Source: an uncultured Saprospirales bacterium
GTDB lineage: Bacteria; Bacteroidota; Bacteroidia; Chitinophagales; JADIYW01
Length of the DNA: 64,000 nt
Assembly (NCBI GenBank): GCA_938008535.1
Contig: CALLKF010000069.1
Location: 1-64,000 of the forward strand
Reading direction: 5' to 3'
Both the position numbers and the translations under genes were made by a program. Of this stretch, positions 51,055-60,087 are shown piece by piece; position 1 is the first letter of the stretch, and every line of letters starts with the position of its first letter. The notes below the pieces were generated by a model, which saw only the letters and a program-made list of their open reading frames with translations, searched no databases and had not been told where the DNA came from.

Positions 51055-52164
51055 ATGAAAAAAAAATTAGTACTTATCATTCTTTTGAGTTTCATTTTCA
51101 CACAACAAATAAATGCGCAATTTGGTATTGGTAAAGCCATCAAAAATAAAATTGATAAAAACAAAGAACCAGAAAAAACAGAAACAAAGAAAGTGGAAAC
51201 CACACCTGCAAAAGTTGAAAAAACTCCAGAAGAAATTGAAACAGAATTAAAGAAAATTTCGTTTCCAGATAAAGGAATGAGCGATCCTGAATTAGAGAAA
51301 AAGATTATAGAAGTAATGAGCCGCTCACCTAAATATTATAATTTAGATGATATGAGTCAGCTGAAAGTTTTACATATCACTTCATACGACTGGTCTGTAA
51401 AAAAAGACAAATATGGCAGTATAGAAGCATTAATATTATGGGTTTGTATTGGATATCAAAAAGATGGAAAATGTATAAAGAAAGAATTTTATTTTAAAAG
51501 AGATTATTTAGGTGGTAGTGAATATCAAAAAACATTTCTTGGTGTTATTCCATATTCGTATACAACATCTTATGAAAAAGATATGTCATGCGAAGTTTTA
51601 AATGCATTAGCTGAAAAAGAAAAACCAACTGTTGTAGGTAAACCAACTTCTACTACAACATCGTCAAGTACTGCAAAAACAACGCAACCTGTAAAACCAA
51701 CAGCAAGTAGCACAACTACAAAACCTGTAACTACTGGCACGGCTTCAACAACTGCTTTAGCCAATTCAACAGTTATTAGTTTAACATCTTTAGGCATCAA
51801 CGCTACCATGTCTGCATCAAAAGGTACAGAAGTAATTAAAGATGGTGAGTTTAGAATCATTAGAAATAATGCTGCTGAAATTCAAGCAGAAGTAACTACG
51901 CTAACTTTAGCAGAAATGAAAGCAGATGTAAAAACGAATGATATGTATAATGGAACAGGAAAAATTTTAGCATCTAATTTAAATGGTTTTATTTTTTCTT
52001 GTGTCGAAGAAGGCGAAGATGAAAAACGTGTTCACTTAGAATTTTTCAAAACTATTGGCGGAAAAAAATATCGTTTTATAGACAACAGAATGAGTGAAGA
52101 AGCATATACGCTTGCAGATTTACAGCCATTCTTAGATGCATTGAATACAATCACTCCTAAATAA
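51055..52164 (+). CDS. Secreted two-domain protein with Ser/Thr-rich linker
   Basis: A 369-residue exported protein (signal ending INAQ, about 1-22). After a Lys/Glu-rich segment comes a first domain (about 65-180, ILWVCIGYQKDGKCIKKEFYFKRD), a low-complexity linker of Ser, Thr, Pro, Val and Lys (about 195-240), then a second domain (about 245-369, GEFRIIRNNAAEIQAEVTTL, RVHLEFFKTIGGKKYRFIDNR). No family recognised for either. The linker resembles O-glycosylated linkers of Bacteroidota secreted proteins. A terminator follows at 52221. Confidence 0.68.
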   Translation: MKKKLVLIILLSFIFTQQINAQFGIGKAIKNKIDKNKEPEKTETKKVETTPAKVEKTPEEIETELKKISFPDKGMSDPELEKKIIEVMSRSPKYYNLDDMSQLKVLHITSYDWSVKKDKYGSIEALILWVCIGYQKDGKCIKKEFYFKRDYLGGSEYQKTFLGVIPYSYTTSYEKDMSCEVLNALAEKEKPTVVGKPTSTTTSSSTAKTTQPVKPTASSTTTKPVTTGTASTTALANSTVISLTSLGINATMSASKGTEVIKDGEFRIIRNNAAEIQAEVTTLTLAEMKADVKTNDMYNGTGKILASNLNGFIFSCVEEGEDEKRVHLEFFKTIGGKKYRFIDNRMSEEAYTLADLQPFLDALNTITPK

Positions 52165-52220
52165 AATAGATTTATAATTATATCAATAACAAATCAAAGT
52201 AAAAACTTCACTTTAACTAA

Positions 52221-52256
52221 AAAATGGTCAGATAATTTACTTGTCTGACCATTTTT
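52221..52256 (+). terminator. Rho-independent terminator
   Basis: 12-bp stem AAAATGGTCAGA (52221-52232) with 52244-52255, then a T-rich tail. Confidence 0.85.
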
Positions 52257-52288
52257 AATTTATAAGATTATTTTGCTTATTTTTAACA

Positions 52289-53113
52289 ATGTTTAAAGCT
52301 GTCTATATTCGTTCTTATATTGTTGCGATGGTGCTTACGTTTATTGCAGCATTGATTTTATTTTACCTGAATTATCATTTTCATGGTGATGTTTGGGAAG
52401 GCATGCAGCTAGGAAATCCTGGTTTGTTTAGAGAATATTGTGAGTTGAATAAAATGGACTTTTTTATTCGTCAAACAGTAAATACCTATTCTAATTTAGC
52501 GTACTTCTTTTTAGGATGTATTATTTTTCAATTAGGTCAGTTTGATTCGCAACTCGATAACCATCGAAATCCAATTGCTAGTTTTCCATTTTTATCCTTG
52601 TTTTTTGGTTTGTGTATGATATATCTTGCTGTTGGCAGCGCTTTTTTTCATGCGTCTTTATCGTGGATTGGACAGCGTGTAGATATGAACGGAACGTATG
52701 GAATTTGCCTTTTTATGCTAGGCATCTGCATTTACAGAATTATCACTAAAACAGATCAGAAGAAAAAATTTAAAGCTGTTTTTGTGATAGCCATTTTAAT
52801 TGCATTGTATGGGTTTTTCTATTTGCATTTAGTCGTTAAAAGCTTTGTGTTATTGCCTGCTTTAATAGGTTTAATTGTGCTTTTAACAGCATACAATTAT
52901 ATTAAAAACAAAGAACGCTACACCGTTCATTATGCAATTTTATCACTATTGTTTATGCTTGCTGCCTTTGTTTTAAGAACATTAGATGTGCAAAAAATTG
53001 GTTGTATGCCAACATCAATTTATCAAGGTCATGCACTTTGGCATTTATTTACAGGTATGAGTGTTTTCTTTCTGTATATGTTTTACAGAAAAGAAAATGC
53101 TATAGAGCAATAA
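52289..53113 (+). CDS. Ceramidase / CREST-superfamily membrane hydrolase
   Basis: A 274-residue seven-helix membrane protein. The CREST motifs of alkaline ceramidases can be followed: FIRQTVNTYSNLAYF after helix 1, VGSAFFHASLSWIGQRVDMNG (Ser, His and Asp) and QGHALWHLFTG near the end (HxxxH). These residues bind zinc in alkaline ceramidases, which split ceramide into sphingoid base and fatty acid. Many Bacteroidota make sphingolipids, so a ceramide-like substrate is plausible, but related proteins include receptors and other hydrolases. Confidence 0.8.
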   Translation: MFKAVYIRSYIVAMVLTFIAALILFYLNYHFHGDVWEGMQLGNPGLFREYCELNKMDFFIRQTVNTYSNLAYFFLGCIIFQLGQFDSQLDNHRNPIASFPFLSLFFGLCMIYLAVGSAFFHASLSWIGQRVDMNGTYGICLFMLGICIYRIITKTDQKKKFKAVFVIAILIALYGFFYLHLVVKSFVLLPALIGLIVLLTAYNYIKNKERYTVHYAILSLLFMLAAFVLRTLDVQKIGCMPTSIYQGHALWHLFTGMSVFFLYMFYRKENAIEQ

Positions 53114-53177
53114 GGATTCATTGTATGCGACCAACAGCAAACGACACGCAATGTGTCGCTATAACCACTTTTTAAAA

Positions 53178-53213
53178 ATCACTTTCACCATCACTTTCAC
53201 TATCACTTACTTA
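53178..53213. repeat. Three tandem 12-bp units at the bshA 3' end
   Basis: ATCACTTTCACC, ATCACTTTCACT, ATCACTTACTTA in a row, running to the bshA stop codon. Just upstream is a small stem CGACAC-GCAAT-GTGTCG (53142-53158). Confidence 0.6.
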
Positions 53214-54350
53214 TTTACAATCACCACTTTCTTTTATTTTTTGATAATACGCTTCGTATTGTGGTAAGATTTTTGAGATGTCAAATTGTTGCGCTTGTGC
53301 AAATGCATTTTGTTTAAAATGCGCTAATTTTTCTTCGTCTTGTAATAATTCTAAAGTACGTTTTGCCATGCCTTCAACATCACCAACTGGTAATAAAAAA
53401 CCAGTTACACCTTCAATATTTACTTCTGGAATTCCACCAGCATTTGATGATACCACAGGCACTTCGCAAGCCATTGCTTCCAATGCAGCCAAACCAAAAC
53501 TTTCTGTTTCTGATGGCATTAAAAACACATCTGCAACTGCCAATAATTCTTCTACCGCTTCTTGTTTTCCTAAAAACCGAACATCCATTTGTGTACATAA
53601 AGAACGTGCTAAAACTTCAGTATTTTGTCGTTCCGGACCATCGCCAATCATTAATAATTTTGATGGAATTTCTTTCGATATTTTTGCAAAAATTTGAATT
53701 ACATCTTCTACGCGTTTTACTTTTCTAAAGTTAGAAGTATGTACTAAAATCTTTTCGCCATTTGGTGCAATCGCTTTTTTAAAATGGTCTTTATTGGTTT
53801 TTTTAAATCTTGAAAAATCAATAAAGTTTGGAATCACTTCAATCTCATTTTTTATATCAAAATGCGCAAACGTATCTTGGCGCAAACTTTCCGAAACAGC
53901 GGTAACACCACACGATTGATTGATGGAATAGGTGACAACAGGTTCGTATGTTGGATCTTTTCCAACTAAGGTAATATCAGTTCCGTGCAACGTAGTAATT
54001 ACTGGCACACTGATGCCTTTTTGCAATAAAATTTGTCGCGCCATGTAAGCAGCTGAAGCATGTGGAATCGCATAATGTACATGAAAAATATCGAGCTTTG
54101 CATTAATGGCAACATCGACTAGTTTACTTGCTAATGCAGTTTCGTAAGGTGCATAATCAAATAATGGATAATCATTTAAACGCACTTCATGAAAGAAAAT
54201 ATTTTCGTTAAAAGTATCTAGTAAACGTGCTGGTTCTTTGTACGTAATAAAATGCACTTTGTGTCCTTTTTGTGCCAATCCTTTACCGAGTTCAGTAGCA
54301 ATGACACCGCTTCCGCCAAAAGTTGGATAACAAACGATTCCGATATTCAT
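53211..54350 (-). CDS. bshA: N-acetyl-alpha-D-glucosaminyl L-malate synthase BshA
   Basis: A 379-residue GT4 enzyme of bacillithiol synthesis: it joins GlcNAc from UDP-GlcNAc to L-malate. The N-terminus MNIGIVCYPTFGGSGVIATELG, HVHYAIPHASAAYMAR, TTLHGTDITLVGKDPTY and AVSESLRQDTF is the BshA spelling, more specific than general GT4. The donor site has LMIGDGPERQ and MPSETESFGLAALEAMACEVPVVSS. bshB and bshC are not adjacent. A TATCTTTG -7 box (54395-54402) precedes a leader of phased 8-bp words. Confidence 0.9.
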   Translation of the reverse strand: MNIGIVCYPTFGGSGVIATELGKGLAQKGHKVHFITYKEPARLLDTFNENIFFHEVRLNDYPLFDYAPYETALASKLVDVAINAKLDIFHVHYAIPHASAAYMARQILLQKGISVPVITTLHGTDITLVGKDPTYEPVVTYSINQSCGVTAVSESLRQDTFAHFDIKNEIEVIPNFIDFSRFKKTNKDHFKKAIAPNGEKILVHTSNFRKVKRVEDVIQIFAKISKEIPSKLLMIGDGPERQNTEVLARSLCTQMDVRFLGKQEAVEELLAVADVFLMPSETESFGLAALEAMACEVPVVSSNAGGIPEVNIEGVTGFLLPVGDVEGMAKRTLELLQDEEKLAHFKQNAFAQAQQFDISKILPQYEAYYQKIKESGDCK

Positions 54351-54394
54351 ACAATTTGAAAATTTGAAGATGAGATAATTTGAAAATTATTGTA

Positions 54395-54402
54395 CAAAGA
54401 TA
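54395..54402 (-). promoter_or_regulatory. -7 box of the bshA promoter
   Basis: TATCTTTG on the minus strand, 44 bp before the ATG. The leader between contains words AAATTATC, TCATCTTC, AAATTTTC. Confidence 0.4.
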
Positions 54403-54447
54403 ACAGAATTCGGATGAATAGGTTTTAGATAATGATACTGATTATTC

Positions 54448-55212
54448 TTATGGCTTTGCAACAATCAATCGCAGAGCACAAGTGAAAGATGGTTGTGTTC
54501 TGAAATGTCCATATTTTTTGTCCCAATTTCCAGATTGTAAATCATTTGCTAATCGACGTACTAATTCATTTTCTAAATCTTCTTTTAAAAAACTCCAAGC
54601 TGATTGCGATAAACGAACTTCTTTTTCTAAAAATGCTTCTGGTCTTCCGTAAAAAGCTTCCTGAAAACCATCTACACAATCTAATGGAATTGGAATGGAT
54701 TTTACTTCGCAATTTCCACCAAGTGCATTTACAATGAAATCAATCGTTGGATATCGTGCTTTTTCTACTTCTATCAATTCAGGAAAATAATGTGCATTCC
54801 AAAAATTATCTAAGGCATCAGGATCAAATGTCATTATTAGAACTTGATTTTTACTTACACGTCGCAAATCCTTCAAACCTTTATTTATATCTGGCCAATG
54901 ATGCACCGTAACCATTGCCATTGATGCATCGAACGCATTGTCATCAAATGGCAAAGCATCTGCAGTACCTATAATTGCTGGTATTTTGGCGTTTGCTGTA
55001 CGTTGAGAGCGCATTACCATAGAAGGTTCAACAGCAACCACATATTTATCGGTTGGTTCATAAGAACCAGCACCAGCACCAACATTTAAAACTGTTTTTG
55101 CATCACTTAATGCTTCATGCACATAAGCAGCAATGCGTGGATCTGTTTGTCTGTGGCTAGCATATTTTTGACCAGATTGATCGTAATTAAATGCTGGATT
55201 TTCGATTTTCAT
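54448..55212 (-). CDS. Class I SAM-dependent methyltransferase
   Basis: A 254-residue methyltransferase of the UbiE/methyltransferase-11 type. SAM motif I is VLNVGAGAGSYEP, motif II the acidic VVAVEPSMVM, then GTADALPFDDNAFDASMAMVTVHHW. It ends in a helical C-terminus. Substrate unknown. The gene is divergent from a secreted-protein gene and lies 97 bp upstream of bshA on the same strand. Confidence 0.85.
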   Translation of the reverse strand: MKIENPAFNYDQSGQKYASHRQTDPRIAAYVHEALSDAKTVLNVGAGAGSYEPTDKYVVAVEPSMVMRSQRTANAKIPAIIGTADALPFDDNAFDASMAMVTVHHWPDINKGLKDLRRVSKNQVLIMTFDPDALDNFWNAHYFPELIEVEKARYPTIDFIVNALGGNCEVKSIPIPLDCVDGFQEAFYGRPEAFLEKEVRLSQSAWSFLKEDLENELVRRLANDLQSGNWDKKYGHFRTQPSFTCALRLIVAKP

Positions 55213-55330
55213 TTTATAAGTTTCAGTATAGAATTGAAAGAAAGATAAGAAAATCGGTATAGTTAAATATCATTTTCTAAAGAAGTTTGCAAATTTTATA
55301 CATTTAGCATAAAGATTGTTATGAATTTTT

Positions 55331-55338
55331 TATATTTG
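55331..55338 (+). promoter_or_regulatory. -7 box upstream of the 293-residue secreted protein
   Basis: TATATTTG with the ATG only 4 bp beyond it, predicting a leaderless transcript. Confidence 0.4.
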
Positions 55339-55342
55339 AAAC

Positions 55343-56224
55343 ATGAAAAAATACTTTTTATCGCTCTTTACATTTTTTTTTAGTTTAATATCATTATCTG
55401 AGAACACATTTCCACGTATGAATATAGGCAATGCTCATTATTATTTTATTAATGAGCTTGTTCCAGTTTTTGATTCCAGTTTAAATAAAATAAATATTTA
55501 TTATGTAAAGAATGATAAAGATAGTGTACTTAATAATATTGTTCAATACGACCGACTTGGTAGAATTTCTTCATTTATGTTTTTAAATGGAAGAAATATT
55601 TCTAGAAAAAGTGAAATCAAATATTTTGAGAATACAGATGTTGTTTTAAGTGATATTACTACAGACTATACTACCAAAGATATTAAAGTATGGACTTATG
55701 TCAATTCATATGAATATGATTTAAATGGTAAAAAAATATTCCAATATAGTTATGATATAGACACAACGGACATTAAAACAGAAAAATTTATATATAAAGA
55801 TGGTCTTTTATCCAAAAAGTATACTAAAACCACGACCAATCCTAAATTTTATTTGAGCACCGTTTTTTCATACGATAAGGAAAAAAGGTTGAGTAAAACA
55901 AAAATACTTTATCAGGATTTCCATATATTGAGTACTATACTGAAATATAAATATGATACAAATGAAGTCAAAGAATATCGTGAAAAACAAGATGGTAAAG
56001 TATTGTTGAACAGTAAAGTATATAAAGATGGATTACTTGTTAAATACAAGGATTTTTCTGAAAAACATTATGAAACTTTTAAAGGAACAAGTGGTTCCAT
56101 AACATTAGGTACAGAAAGTTATGAAGTTACTTATTTTTATGACAACAAAAAATTAGTAGAGGTGCAAGTAAAGCGAAGTGATAATTCGATTGACAAATTC
56201 AGACTATACTATATTTTAAAATAA
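55343..56224 (+). CDS. Secreted protein with YD-like strand repeats
   Basis: A 293-residue exported protein (hydrophobic N-terminus to about residue 20). The mature part is a chain of short beta units built on a Y-x-Y-D pattern: QYDRLGRISSFMF, NSYEYDLNGKKIF, FSYDKEKRLSKTK, YKYDTNEVKEYR, VTYFYDNKKLVEVQ. This is like the YD repeats of Rhs-type and similar secreted proteins but shorter and irregular. No enzymatic motif. Function unknown. Confidence 0.68.
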   Translation: MKKYFLSLFTFFFSLISLSENTFPRMNIGNAHYYFINELVPVFDSSLNKINIYYVKNDKDSVLNNIVQYDRLGRISSFMFLNGRNISRKSEIKYFENTDVVLSDITTDYTTKDIKVWTYVNSYEYDLNGKKIFQYSYDIDTTDIKTEKFIYKDGLLSKKYTKTTTNPKFYLSTVFSYDKEKRLSKTKILYQDFHILSTILKYKYDTNEVKEYREKQDGKVLLNSKVYKDGLLVKYKDFSEKHYETFKGTSGSITLGTESYEVTYFYDNKKLVEVQVKRSDNSIDKFRLYYILK

Positions 56225-56242
56225 ATGATTAGCTTTTTATGC

Positions 56243-58255
56243 TCATTTCAACTGTTCATTCATCGTTAAACCACATTGTAAAAAGGAAATGTAGTTTTCT
56301 GGTTTAGATGAAAATTCATACGCAACTGGTTGGTTGAGTAATTGTTCTTTTGTGTTCAATAAAATATATTGTGGTTGCGAATTAGTTTTAAAATATTTTG
56401 CTTGAAAATCGCTCCATTTTTGTCCAACCGTTTGTACTTCTCGTTCTTTTCCAGTTGCCATGGATGTATACCATTCTTCTTTTGGTAATGCTGTTTTATC
56501 GTCTACGTATAAAGAAATAATCACAAATTTTTTCATTTCTTCCATCACGTTTTTATTCGTCCAAACAGCATCTTCAATTTTTCTACAATTCACACAACCA
56601 AAACCTGTGAAGTCTAATAAAACTGGAAGATTGTTTGCTTTTGCATACGCTAAACCTTCATCGTAATTTTTAAAATGTTTAAACGTTTCTACGTTTTTAT
56701 CTTTAAAATTATAAGATGTAGGTGGAATTATTCCACTTAAAAATTTAATAGGTTGATAGTTCACTAACGCATATCCTAAATACAACGTAAAAAGCAATGT
56801 TACAATGCCAATTCCTTTTACAATATTGGTTGACTTATTTTTAGAGAAAATGCCAAAACAATAAATTGCCATCGCACCAAAAATCAATATCCATAATATC
56901 ATAAATGGCTCAAATTTTAAGATGTTCCAATTCATCGTCATATCTACTGTTGACAAAAATTTGAATGCTAATGCTAATTCAATAAAACCTAAAATTACTT
57001 TTATTGTGCCCATCCAACCACCAGATTTTGGTAACGATTGTAGCCACTGAGGAAATATTGCAAACAGCGTAAATGGCAAAGCCAATGCTAATGAGAATCC
57101 AAACATGCCTAATAATGGTTTCAATGGAATATGATTAAATAAGGTTGGTCCACCACCAGTTGCTGCTTGTACTAATAACGTTCCGATGATGGGTCCAGTG
57201 CATGAAAATGAAACTAATGCTAACGTAAACGCCATAAAAAATATTCCGATGTTGCCACCTTTACTAGCTAAACTATCAGATTTATTTGCCCAAGAAGATG
57301 GCAAGGTGATTTCAAAAACTCCAAAAAAGGAAATGGCAAAAACGACGAACACCACAAAGAATAATAAGTTAAACCAGATATTGGTTGACATGGCATTTAG
57401 CGCGTCAGAGCCAAAAACTCCAGTGATAATGATGCCTAACAAAACATAAATTACGATGATGGAAACACCATATATTATTACCTTTTTTAAACCTTGTTTT
57501 TGATCTTTTCCGCCTTTGGTAAAAAAGGAAACGGTTAATGGAATCATTGGAAAAACGCATGGTGTAAGTAATGCAATTAAACCACCTAAAAAACCAGCAA
57601 TAAAAATCCACCAATACGATTTGTCGGTGCTTTCTGCTTTTACTGAACACGAATTATTTGCGTATGTGAAATCAAATTTGGAGCTTCCTGTTGGTGCATT
57701 TACACTCGTGTCAACACCAATAGAATTAATGGAAGAAGTTGTATCAATTAATTTTTTTTTTATCGAATCGCTTGTTTTTGTTGGTGTTTCAGACTTTGTT
57801 CCATCAAATTTTATTTCAAAATTTTCTGGACCAAATAAGATGCATGCTTCTTTGCAAACTTGTCCATCAAAAGAACCTTTTAAAATTGCTTTTGGATTTT
57901 TAATTTTTACTTTTTGAATAAAAGTAACGTTGTCTGCAAATGAAGAAACGTTGACTTCAAATAATTTATCAAATTCTTTATGAAGTTTTCCTACTTCTTT
58001 TACTTTACCAATAAGCTCAATATCTTTATTTGTTTCAAATTTAAAAACGGTAGGCAATGGGCCACCTTCATCCGTAAATTGAGAATAGACATGCCAACCT
58101 TTATCTAGTATGCAGTTAAATTTTACATCATATTCATTCTCAGAAATTTTTTCTACTTCACTTTTCCATATTAGGTGTTGCTCAAATTGTGCTTTCGATT
58201 GGAAAGCATTTAAAATAAGAGATAACGCAAGAAAGATTTTAAAAGATAACTTCAT
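56243..58255 (-). CDS. dsbD: Thiol:disulfide interchange protein DsbD
   Basis: A 670-residue three-domain protein that moves electrons from cytoplasmic thioredoxin to periplasmic thiol proteins. A signal peptide (to about 22), an alpha domain with Cys134 and Cys138 (VCKEAC), then eight membrane helices of the CcdA type with TPCVFPMIPL and FSCTGPIIG, and a C-terminal thioredoxin domain with GFGCVNCRK. All six redox cysteines are visible. The TlpA-like protein at 26338 could be a client. It is 9 bp downstream of purQ. Confidence 0.93.
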   Translation of the reverse strand: MKLSFKIFLALSLILNAFQSKAQFEQHLIWKSEVEKISENEYDVKFNCILDKGWHVYSQFTDEGGPLPTVFKFETNKDIELIGKVKEVGKLHKEFDKLFEVNVSSFADNVTFIQKVKIKNPKAILKGSFDGQVCKEACILFGPENFEIKFDGTKSETPTKTSDSIKKKLIDTTSSINSIGVDTSVNAPTGSSKFDFTYANNSCSVKAESTDKSYWWIFIAGFLGGLIALLTPCVFPMIPLTVSFFTKGGKDQKQGLKKVIIYGVSIIVIYVLLGIIITGVFGSDALNAMSTNIWFNLLFFVVFVVFAISFFGVFEITLPSSWANKSDSLASKGGNIGIFFMAFTLALVSFSCTGPIIGTLLVQAATGGGPTLFNHIPLKPLLGMFGFSLALALPFTLFAIFPQWLQSLPKSGGWMGTIKVILGFIELALAFKFLSTVDMTMNWNILKFEPFMILWILIFGAMAIYCFGIFSKNKSTNIVKGIGIVTLLFTLYLGYALVNYQPIKFLSGIIPPTSYNFKDKNVETFKHFKNYDEGLAYAKANNLPVLLDFTGFGCVNCRKIEDAVWTNKNVMEEMKKFVIISLYVDDKTALPKEEWYTSMATGKEREVQTVGQKWSDFQAKYFKTNSQPQYILLNTKEQLLNQPVAYEFSSKPENYISFLQCGLTMNEQLK

Positions 58256-58264
58256 AAAAATAGA

Positions 58265-58966
58265 TTATGCTGTAACTAAATTCAGCAATGATTCAAATAA
58301 TTTTTTGCCATCTTCATTTCCTAAAACGCTTTCGGCACAACGTTCTGGATGAGGCATCATACCAAATACATTTCTGGTTGCATTGCAAATTCCAGCAATA
58401 TTTTCTATGGAACCATTTGGATTAGATTCTTTATTTATATTGCCATCAGCATCGCAATATCTAAACAAAATTTGGTCATTTTGTTTCAATTGGTTTAATG
58501 TGTTTTCGTCTGCATAATATCTGCCTTCGCCATGTGCTATTGGAATGTTTAGTGGTTCGCTTAAATCTAAATTACGAGTAATTGCAGCATTTTTGGTTTG
58601 TGGTATTAGATATTGATTTTGACAAATAAATTTTTGATGGTCATTCATCAACAAAGCACCAGGCAACAAATGGCTTTCACACAAGACTTGAAATCCATTG
58701 CAAATGCCAAATACATAACCACCATTATTTGCGTGCTCAATTACTTTTTCCATAATTGGTGAAAAGCGTGCAATGGCACCACAACGCAAATAATCACCGT
58801 ACGAAAATCCACCTGGAATCATAATGCAATCTTCAGTTGTTAAGTCTTGCAAAGAAGTGTCTTTATGCCACAAAATGCGTGTTTCGCATTGCATCACATT
58901 TTGGCAAACATGTATAATGTCTGCATCGCAATTAGAACCTGGAAAAATAACTACACCGAATTTCAT
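58265..58966 (-). CDS. purQ: Phosphoribosylformylglycinamidine synthase subunit PurQ
   Basis: A 233-residue class I glutamine amidotransferase. Nucleophile Cys89 is in FGICNGFQVLCE, with the His and Glu of the triad in GMMPHPERCAE. PGGFSYGDYLRCGAIARFSP is the PurQ-specific start. It supplies ammonia to PurL in step four of purine synthesis. purL is not adjacent. Its leader is made of five heptads ending one base before the start codon. It shares a strand with dsbD 9 bp away. Confidence 0.95.
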   Translation of the reverse strand: MKFGVVIFPGSNCDADIIHVCQNVMQCETRILWHKDTSLQDLTTEDCIMIPGGFSYGDYLRCGAIARFSPIMEKVIEHANNGGYVFGICNGFQVLCESHLLPGALLMNDHQKFICQNQYLIPQTKNAAITRNLDLSEPLNIPIAHGEGRYYADENTLNQLKQNDQILFRYCDADGNINKESNPNGSIENIAGICNATRNVFGMMPHPERCAESVLGNEDGKKLFESLLNLVTA

Positions 58967-58967
58967 G

Positions 58968-59002
58968 AAATAGTATTAAGTATTAAGTAATAAGTAGTAA
59001 GT
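58968..59002 (-). repeat. Heptad-phased words forming the purQ leader
   Basis: On the minus strand: ACTTACT, ACTTATT, ACTTAAT, ACTTAAT, ACTATTT, then CATG. Five exact-period words up to the start. Confidence 0.65.
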
Positions 59003-59029
59003 TTTCTCATCATAAAAATAAATACGAAA

Positions 59030-60004
59030 TTATTTTAAAAACCTTACAATATTGGTAACAATTGTTACAGTTATAAAGATAGCATTCAAAATTTCACCAA
59101 GACGTTTTTTACGAATTCTTAACATGAATAAGGCAAGAAAAACGCTTACAGGTATAAATAGTTGCGATAAAATAGATTCATCAGAATTGCGCGCAAAAAC
59201 AACGGTTGCTATCGACGCGATGAAGAATAAAATCAACATATTAATATTTTTTCTTCTTTTGAAACTGGTTGAAAATAAAATACCACGTAAACTGATAAAA
59301 GAAAAACATAAATAAATAGCAACTAAAATTAGAAGAATAGCATTGAAAATATCTTTCTGAAATTGAAATAAGTAAAATATTTTTAATGATAAACCATCTA
59401 ATCTTAGCGAAATTTCAAAAATATAACTTATGCCAATTGCCATGTAGAACACAAACAAAATACCAAATAATAGCATAATGTATTCGCTGATTCTAAAGGA
59501 TTTTAAAGCATACAACATTAGAAAAAGAAATGGAATTAAAATAATGAAATGAATGTTAATCAACACTAAAATTCCGCCTATGAATCCTAAATTAAAACTT
59601 TCTAATTTTGCTGTTTCTCTACTATTAATATTGAGTGCTACCTGAAAGAGCAATAACAATAAAAACCCAATTATTGTATAAATATCAAACTGATTAAATT
59701 GTGGTATAGTTGCTGTAACAGTTGCAAAAATTATTGCAGGAATCAATGAATTGCTTTCATGGAAATCTGCTTGATTAAATAAATAATTAAACCAAATTGC
59801 TTGTATTAATAAACAAAGTTGAGCAATACACACATTTAATACTACATTATTGGAAAGAAATAAATCGAGACTTGTCCACCAATTTTGCACTGGTACAATA
59901 GATATAGTTTGAAAATGTAAAAAATACGGAAATTTTAAGCCAATGAATACTGCTATAAATAATAGGAAAGTGATAGGTTGTTGTACTTTAAAATAGGATA
60001 ACAC
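59030..60004 (-). CDS. DUF6427-like polytopic membrane protein
   Basis: A 324-residue protein with about nine hydrophobic segments and a GTG start (MLSYFKVQQPITFLLFIAVF). The opening and layout resemble membrane proteins annotated DUF6427 in Bacteroidota, but this is recalled from the general pattern, not a computed match. No polar active-site motif stands out. It is 63 bp upstream of purQ on the same strand. Function unknown. Confidence 0.62.
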   Translation of the reverse strand: MLSYFKVQQPITFLLFIAVFIGLKFPYFLHFQTISIVPVQNWWTSLDLFLSNNVVLNVCIAQLCLLIQAIWFNYLFNQADFHESNSLIPAIIFATVTATIPQFNQFDIYTIIGFLLLLLFQVALNINSRETAKLESFNLGFIGGILVLINIHFIILIPFLFLMLYALKSFRISEYIMLLFGILFVFYMAIGISYIFEISLRLDGLSLKIFYLFQFQKDIFNAILLILVAIYLCFSFISLRGILFSTSFKRRKNINMLILFFIASIATVVFARNSDESILSQLFIPVSVFLALFMLRIRKKRLGEILNAIFITVTIVTNIVRFLK

Positions 60005-60087
60005 AGCTGTGATTTATGTGTACAATTTACGATGTACAATTTGAATTTTCAAGTTGATGCGTATAAGTTTTAAATAAATCGAAATGT

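Noticed and set aside
53178..53213. Tandem 12-bp array as a variable minisatellite or phase-variation switch
   Set aside because: Only three units, the last degenerate, at a gene's 3' end where copy change would have little effect.
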